Positions 7,269 through 12,497 of a stretch of DNA of 12,497 bases are shown piece by piece. Within the stretch, counting starts at the first letter, position 1. Each line of letters starts with the position of its first letter. Below the pieces are notes generated by a model that ran no database searches, was not told the DNA's origin, and saw only the letters and a list, made by a program, of their open reading frames with translations. Position numbers and translations under genes: made by a program. This DNA comes from Smittium mucronatum (lineage: Eukaryota > Kickxellomycota > Harpellomycetes > Harpellales > Legeriomycetaceae). Location: positions 1 through 12,497 of the forward strand of contig LSSL01000789.1 of NCBI GenBank assembly GCA_001953115.1. Reading direction: 5' to 3'.

Positions 7269-7850
7269 TAAATAAAAATGGTTGAAAATATTTTATCTCA
7301 AAAAAATATATCTCCCAATACAAAATCTTATATTATTATCCAAGATTACAACTATATCTCTAAAAAAAAAATCCCCCTGCGTTTCATATCTTCAAAATCT
7401 TGCGAAAATCAACAAAATCATAATAAAATTTAATTGGATGTCTATGTTGTGTTTTTTTAAATCCAACAAATAAAAAATGTTTAAAGTTTATGAGCCTTTA
7501 TTTCTTTTATCCATATTACTGGAGTGCATTGATTACATTATCTGGCAGATTCTTATACATACTTTAAGTTTAACTTATAAGAATTTCTTATTTCCTTTTA
7601 GTAAAAATATTAATTATTAATGGGTATATTTTTATTTGATTAAAATTTGTTGTTCTAATACTGATCTGGAAAAATCTAAATTAAGCAAGCTTTTTGCAAT
7701 TTTGGAATAAATACATAGTTATTAAGCCATTAGTATACCTAAGTAAAATCAATCTATAAGACTTGTGGGAAAAAAACGTCTGGTCTTGAACAGAATCTCC
7801 CATATATTAAAAATAAACATACTTTATAATTGTGATATCATTTTAAGAAA

Positions 7851-9324
7851 GGGCAAATTGCAAAAATAGTCAAAATTTTGAAACTTTTTGCAAAGATAGT
7901 CAGATTTCAAAATATTTTCAAAAATAGTCAAAATAAATCGACGTGATTCCGTAATTGGCAAATGGAAGCGTAAAACATTAGTAATAAAAAATAACCAGAG
8001 AATTAATTGGTCAGTCAAAAAACTACGATGATTACCGTCCTATATTAGGCTTACATATGATTAAGTTTTTAAAAACATTATGACCCTTAAAACTGCCCCA
8101 AAACCAACAGTTCACTACTTTTTAAAGTAGAACATGTCAGTTTTTAGGTAAATTTCTGGCTAAGAAATTTTAAAATAATGTTTCTAATGATTAAAAACAC
8201 TGAAATAATATAATCTAGATTCACAAAAGCAATGATTTAACGGTTAAGAATACTTTCTATCCTAGTAATTTTCAAAGCAATTAGCTCTGAAGTACGTTTT
8301 TTAAAGTAGAGATAATATTAAGATAGCTGAAATAAAAGTAGGTCAGAAAATTTGTTGGACTAACCAAGATTTTAATGAGGAGTTGGGTATGCTGATAAAT
8401 ATTATGAATCTGATAATGATCGAATTAAAATTTTTGTATTAATCGAACTTGGTTGTTTTTAAAAAAAGATCATAAATATGATTTATATCGAAAGATATAA
8501 TAATTTTACTGTTTTAGGTTTATTTGAAATACCATATTTGGAAAAGCGAAACTTTATCATGTAATAAAATAGTCTTTTCCGGATCTTTGTTAGGATTAAG
8601 GTGTTTTTGCAACATTCTTCACTTAATTTCATTTTTTAGATGATAAAAAGGATATTTAATTAAATTCTCGAAAATTTTAGTAGAAACGGAAAATAATAAA
8701 TCAAACTATTTAAATCTTAAACTTCATCACATGTAATGTATTATATTTATTGTTCTCATTACACAGTTATCTTTAAAATATAAAGTTGTGGAACATTTAT
8801 GACAGTAATAAGGCATAATTTTAATGTGAAAATTCAAAAAAGTATTTAAAAAGATGTAACTTGACTCTCTTATTAATTTCATCACAGAAAAATATTTAAA
8901 CAACGACTAGGCCCTACAATAAGCTTCAGCTTTTTTTTCTTTTTTTCTATTTTCTTAATGTATAAATCAAAATTATCAATATTTAATCATCAAAAAACAT
9001 GCGGTATTCGAGATAAATACATCTAAAAACTATGTTTTTTATAGCTGAGTAAAGGCGAATTAAGGTTCTCTTAGTCACTATTTTTTCATATTTCAAACAT
9101 ATAAATAAAAGCTTTTTTGAAGTAAAAATATGGAAATTTGACCTTATGTTAAGATAAATAGTGGTTTTAAAAGCTTAAATAGTTTAACCCAATTGATATA
9201 TCAGTAATTAATGGATTTTTTTTCCTAGTTAATTAATGCTCTTTTTTAATACTAGATATGTATGCTTCTATTTGTCAATTATGTAATTGAGTCAATTTAT
9301 TTTGACTATTTTTGCAATTTGTCC
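7851..9324. mobile_element. 1.47-kb MULE-like element with long inverted repeats and ~9-bp target duplication
   Basis: The left end GGGCAAATTGCAAAAATAGT and the right end, read as reverse complement GGACAAATTGCAAAAATAGT, form a terminal inverted repeat. It continues inward over more than 100 bp: AGTCAAAATAAAT(C/T)GAC, TAATTG(G/A)CAAAT(G/A)GAAGC, then AATTAATT-type blocks to about 8010 on the left and 9225 on the right. The flanks TTTAAGAAA (7842-7850) and TTTAAAAAA (9325-9333) form a 9-bp duplication with one mismatch. Long inverted repeats plus 9-bp duplications are the hallmark of Mutator-like elements. Weak inverted similarity continues outside the flanks, so the exact boundary is not certain. 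The interior has no intact gene; a short frame near 8388-8462 may be a coding remnant but is weak. Confidence 0.7.
7860..7940. repeat. 30-bp subterminal tandem repeat in the left inverted-repeat arm
   Basis: Three units of about 29-30 bp begin at 7860 (GCAAAAATAGTCAAAAT), 7890 (GCAAAGATAGTCAGAT) and 7919 (TCAAAAATAGTCAAAAT). The right arm of the same element has only one copy. The left arm is therefore expanded by about two units relative to the right. Confidence 0.75.
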
Positions 9325-9380
9325 TTTAAAAAATGGAATATCGTTTTTAATTTATAAAGTAATCAGCATAAATTCTGCGT

Positions 9381-9403
9381 AAAATAAAAATAAAATAAAA
9401 TAA
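9381..9403. repeat. (AAAAT)n microsatellite
   Basis: A short run of AAAATA pentanucleotide-type repeats lies between the 1.47-kb inverted-repeat element and the decayed transposase. It is a simple-sequence tract with no other apparent role. Confidence 0.6.
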
Positions 9404-9438
9404 AGCAATAAGTATATTTTATTATAACTACTTTTAAA

Positions 9439-11037
9439 ATGGCATCATGGAGTTTTCCTATTTTTAGCACTGAACCAGCAGATGGTATTAGGAAAAAATA
9501 GAATATCAAAAAAATTTCCGTGCCAAAACTATACTCTACAACTTGCTACTACTGCTATAATAAAAAGTAAGTTTTTTGCCATGCTCTTATGAAAATTGAA
9601 AAAATCCATAATTTAGATGAGTGCAGAACATCTTTTCGGTTTAATCACGCAGAAGGGTGTATAAATAAAGAAAAGAACAAGCCAATTTCATTAACAATTG
9701 AAATTATATATACGTGTCTAAAAAGCCATTCCATATCAAAATGGATTTGTTTGAAAGAGGAATAAATATCGAATACCCCAAAATATACTTGGAAACAGGG
9801 ATTATAAGAAAGAAAAAAAGAATATTGTTTGATTTTACTGTTAGAAAAATAATAGAATACTGTATTCGAAATCTTATTCCGACCATGAAAAGCTATCTGT
9901 TTTGATTTTCAAGTCAGAAGAAAAATCTACTAAAATAATTTTAACATCCAAAAAGCTTATATAATATTTTTAAGTTTATCAAAATTTTCACATTGAACTG
10001 ATCTATAAATTATTGGATTTGGGTTATCCAACTGTAGAAGTGGGGATTTCTGAATACAAAAAATATTCCATTCCAGTTTTATTATGAATTATACAAAATG
10101 AACCAGAAAGCACCATACTATAGATACTTAAAGCGATTGAGGAAGAACTTTTAAGATTTGGGAATAGTTTCATCATTATTAATTTAGTAACAGATACTGT
10201 ACCTCAAATCCCATATAAAACCCAAATTTATAATTCTAACATAAAAAAACAACTTTTGGGCACGTATATGGAGAAATTGATAACTTGTATCAAATATGCG
10301 AACCCTTTTATGAAAGAAATAATTAAATCGAACTTACATTTTATCCAAAACCTAAGAAATGAGACTAAATTTAATTTATCATGGAGCTTATTCCTTAGGA
10401 AATATTATGAGTTTTCTTACCTTCATGATGTATTGGATAATATAAAAAAAATGTTTCGAGAAAAACCGAAACTGGTATGAGGGATATCAAAATTTTGCTC
10501 CTAGCACAAAAAATGGACCTGAAAAGTTTAATTTGACGCTAAAATACAGTTACATAAATAGGAGGAAACAAAATATTATCGAATTACCGAAAATATTTAT
10601 CAATTTTTTTGGAGATATAGAGACAAATAAAGTGTTCTGTTCTGATAAAGCAATATAATCTTCAGCATTTTCTAGTGAAAATATATTTGAGCTCATAATT
10701 ATGTCAAACTCTTTAAAATCAAAAACCATTTCTTATTATGGAAAAAAATCCTCATCTTTCTGAGGATATGGTTGATAAATTGAAAACGAATACAACCAAC
10801 ATTCTAAATTAAATGAAATGATTTTTCAATAAATTGACGGTTTTACAAAGAAAAATGAGAATTTTAAGCTTTAGAGATATAGCATTTTCATGTGTAACAT
10901 TCAATAAGAACTGGAAGTGTAACCATGTTTATGCAGAGCTTAAAAATTCTGAAAATCTTGTATTATTTTACATGTTACTTACCCTATTAAAAAGAGAGGA
11001 AGAACTAAGAGTATATGAAAAACTACCAGTATTTTAA
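9439..11037 (+). pseudogene. Decayed MULE-type transposase, split over three frames
   Basis: No single frame is long, but reading across frames gives one transposase. Frame 1 from the ATG at 9439 to 9765, with two in-frame stops, has a Cys/His-rich segment (CYYCYNKK, then FCHALMKIEK, DECRTSFRFNHAEGC) resembling a FLYWCH-type zinc finger. Frame 3 (9741-9905) and frame 2 (9888-10480, several stops) cover the region where the catalytic core should be. I cannot assign its acidic residues. Frame 3 from 10473 gives WYEGYQNFAPSTKNGPEKFN (10473-10532), matching the conserved WYEG...PSTNNGLE-x-N block of MULE transposases. Frame 1 (about 10711-11037) contains FRDIAFSCVTFNKNWKCNHVYA, cut by the decay but like a SWIM zinc finger (C..F....C.H). 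Zinc finger, core, SWIM is the normal MULE order. At least four frame changes and many stops make it nonfunctional. Introns could explain some breaks but not all the stops. I give the frames separately and do not reconstruct the protein. Confidence 0.72.
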
Positions 11038-11589
11038 GAAAAGAATGAGATTATATTATAATTTTTTTGTTTTTTTTAAATTAATCAATAAATAATATTA
11101 ATAAAAAACATCAGATGTGTAAAATCATCTTTTATAAGTTTATTGAGGTTTATTTCTAAATTATGTTACAGAAAAATAATTGTTCATTTTTAAGATATAT
11201 TACATGCGCCAGTGAATAAATTCCTAAAAAATATTTTTTAAAAATTTATATTCATTTATTAGTGTTTTTGACCTTAAAGAGTTTATAAAAAGATTTTATA
11301 AATATAGAGATTAAAGCTTACTTTCTACGGTTAGATTTGGTAAAAAAAAGCGCTTTCTCTCGATATCGAATCAAATTGGGGCTTAATATAGATTCATATT
11401 ACTAATAAGAAACGAATATATGATCTACGCTGATGGTAAATTTATGTATTTAGGTGCTATAACTTAGCGTAGTAGTGAATTAAATAATGAGAAGTAACTA
11501 AAATCTATTGAATGAAAATTTAATAATTTAATTGAATAATTTATTTTTTCGCAAAATATATATTATATTTTATACAATCATTTATCCAT
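11038..11589. other. AT-rich spacer with no identifiable feature
   Basis: I see no supportable gene, terminal repeat or RNA in this stretch, which is dominated by A/T runs. The right-hand terminus of the decayed transposase element would be expected here, but no inverted repeat matching 9301-9324 or any other upstream terminus was found by eye. Confidence 0.5.
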
Positions 11590-11599
11590 ATCGATTGAG

Positions 11600-12082
11600 G
11601 GGGCATTTAAAGATTTTTTATTTGAGGGTAGAGAATGAAAAGGAAGTTTAAAGGAAGGATGATAATACAAAATTAAGAAATTCTGTAGATAAATTTTTGT
11701 TTTTAGCATTATAATAATAAGAACAAGTACTTGAGATTTGGAAGAGTATAATTTTTATGAATTAGTAAATTTACAATATTGACTAAAATTAATCATAATC
11801 TCTCATGAAAATCTCGTTTTAGTAATAAGTCAATGTTTCATAACATATTTAACTGGTCAGGTTTATATTAGTAATAATTTAAAATTTAAAATAAATCTTA
11901 ATCCAATAACTAAGCCAACGTTTTCTGTTTTGATTTTTGAGGGCGAGAAAAGATTTTCAGAGATAGAGAATGCTTGCTATAAAAGAATAATGAGATATGA
12001 ATACAATTATGACTATTTTTTTTGGTTCATGGGCTTATCTACTGTTATTGACGATTTTTTTTATCACGGAATTTTATTGTAA
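11600..12082 (+). pseudogene. Degraded coding region of unknown family
   Basis: The plus-strand frame ending in TAA at 12080-12082 reads as protein-like sequence for about 115 codons from 11735, with one in-frame TGA at 11780-11782. It has balanced composition and no low-complexity bias: segments such as TGQVYISNNLKFKINLNPIT, FSVLIFEGEKRFSEIENACY and YDYFFWFMGLSTVIDDFFYH are unlike the random A/T frames around it. There is no ATG near the beginning. Further upstream, from about 11600, the same frame gives GAFKDFLFEGRE and KGSLKEG separated by stops, which suggests the gene once extended left. I do not recognise a domain. The ATG-started frame at 11997-12311 overlaps it in another register and is probably a shadow here. 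It may be another transposon gene or a dead host gene. Confidence 0.5.
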
Positions 12083-12159
12083 GATAACGCCATTAATAAC
12101 CATACTAAAAAATATGAAAAAAAGAAAAAGGTATACAGAAAACAATATTATCCTAACTA

Positions 12160-12497
12160 AAATAAGCTCCTTTGCCGGACTACCGGCTGCGTACCTACGA
12201 GAGAAGGGTGCAATTTACCAACCGAAAGACCCCACTTGCATTGCTTCAACTAGGCTGGATTACCGAGGTTACATGAGGTCAAGAATTAAGCTCTTTTTCA
12301 ATGAACGATAGTTCATTTAATCTACTGAGCTCCTAGTCAGAGCCTACTTCTAACAGAATTAATAAAATTAGGCTCCTAACCAAACGTGGGATTGATCGAC
12401 ATGGCTTTCCTACAAATAGCTGTTAGACGCTGAGATCCGTCTGACTGTCGAACGCTGGAATTGTGTACTAGAATATGTCTCAGCTGTGCTAAACGAT
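12160..12497. other. Less AT-rich segment of unknown identity, running off the window
   Basis: From about 12160 the sequence becomes much richer in G and C than the preceding 6 kb, starting at a GCCGG-acta-CCGGC mini-hairpin (12174-12187). Frames on both strands are interrupted by stops within about 60 codons. The 104-codon plus frame at 11997-12311 crosses the compositional boundary, with a hydrophobic AT-rich half and a more ordinary half, which argues against a real gene. It may be the edge of a gene with introns, an inserted repeat, or a noncoding RNA locus that continues beyond the window. I checked by eye for tRNA and 5S rRNA patterns and found none convincing. Confidence 0.45.

Larger units (their letters stand above)
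6328..7802. mobile_element. 1.48-kb TA-flanked element with ~145-bp terminal inverted repeats
   Basis: The left arm (6328-about 6470) and the right arm (about 7660-7802) are inverted copies over their whole length. Both begin TGGGAGATTCT, continue through AAGACCAGACGTTTTTTTCC, ACAAGTCTTATAGA, GGCTTAATAA and AAAATTGCAAAAA, and end at ATTTAGATTTTTC. TA flanks both ends (6326-6327 and 7803-7804), as in Tc1/mariner insertions. The termini match those of the small MITE family, so both were probably mobilised by one transposase. The interior holds two younger insertions (6473-6737 and 6762-7268) and otherwise no recognisable coding sequence. A 63-codon plus-strand frame at 7282-7473 is low in complexity and probably chance. 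Confidence 0.8.

Noticed and set aside
7282..7473. 63-codon plus frame inside the 1.48-kb element
   Set aside because: Lys/Ile-rich low-complexity translation with no transposase motif.
7824..8018. 64-codon minus frame over the left MULE-like arm
   Set aside because: It lies within the terminal inverted repeat and its tandem units, so the open frame is a by-product of the repeat.
9704..9886. 60-codon minus frame
   Set aside because: It is antisense to the decayed transposase segment, and the plus-strand reading fits the flanking motifs better.
5000..11000. CRISPR-like or prokaryotic defence structure in the repeat-rich middle
   Set aside because: The repeats are transposon ends and iterated subterminal units, not regularly spaced direct repeats with unique spacers, and the genes are eukaryotic.
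9439..11037. A multi-intron host gene instead of a pseudogene
   Set aside because: Frame changes could be introns, but several stops fall inside the protein-like blocks themselves and no consistent splice-site pairs were seen joining the frames.
11997..12311. 104-codon plus frame as a membrane protein gene
   Set aside because: It straddles a sharp compositional boundary, its hydrophobic half overlaps a better protein-like reading in another frame, and no domain is recognisable.
12430..12497. tRNA-like boxes on the minus strand near the right edge (TAGCACAGCTGAG and GTTCGAC)
   Set aside because: The T-arm stem does not pair and no acceptor stem or anticodon arm can be drawn, so it is not a tRNA.

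Overview
The window looks like nuclear DNA from an AT-rich eukaryotic microbe, most likely a fungus. The evidence is a eukaryotic/fungal-type sphingolipid C9-methyltransferase, long AT-rich spacers full of homopolymer runs, no Shine-Dalgarno sites or operons, and several families of eukaryotic cut-and-paste DNA transposons. An early-diverging AT-rich fungus would fit, but nothing here fixes the species.

Layout, left to right. Positions 1-784 are noncoding, with a tandemly duplicated ~115-bp unit and a small foldback. A complete minus-strand gene at 785-2164 encodes a predicted secreted protein: signal peptide, proline-rich linker, lysine-rich helical region, arginine-rich region, then a Cys/Arg and His/Arg-rich tail. 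I do not recognise its family. A spacer of about 1.3 kb with one 96-bp foldback follows. A complete, apparently intronless minus-strand gene at 3462-4871 encodes the C9-methyltransferase. These two genes point the same way, with no evidence that they share a function. The methyltransferase should act on ceramide in the ER on the route to 9-methyl glucosylceramide. Its upstream region (4872-5505) holds a pyrimidine-rich tract, a less AT-rich island and a pair of direct repeats.

From about 5506 to 11040 the window is a transposon graveyard. Four copies of one ~265-bp MITE family occur: two decayed copies in opposite orientation (5506-6014), one TA-flanked copy (6062-6325), and one inserted inside a larger TA-flanked element with ~145-bp terminal inverted repeats (6328-7802). 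That larger element also carries a nested 507-bp TA-flanked pogo/mariner-like element (6762-7268) whose ends hold 22-bp iterated repeats. Next is a 1.47-kb element with long inverted repeats and an imperfect 9-bp target duplication (7851-9324), which fits a Mutator-like element (MULE). Just beyond it, spread over all three plus-strand frames from 9439 to 11037, is a decayed MULE-type transposase with a possible N-terminal zinc finger, the conserved WYEG/PST-NG-E-FN block and a SWIM-like C-terminus. No single ORF reveals it.

The right end (11600-12082) holds a second degraded coding region of unknown family. At about 12160 the base composition changes sharply to a less AT-rich segment that runs off the window and that I could not identify. 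The main new content is the unusual polycationic secreted protein and the nested transposon structure. I found no RNA gene, CRISPR array or prokaryotic element.
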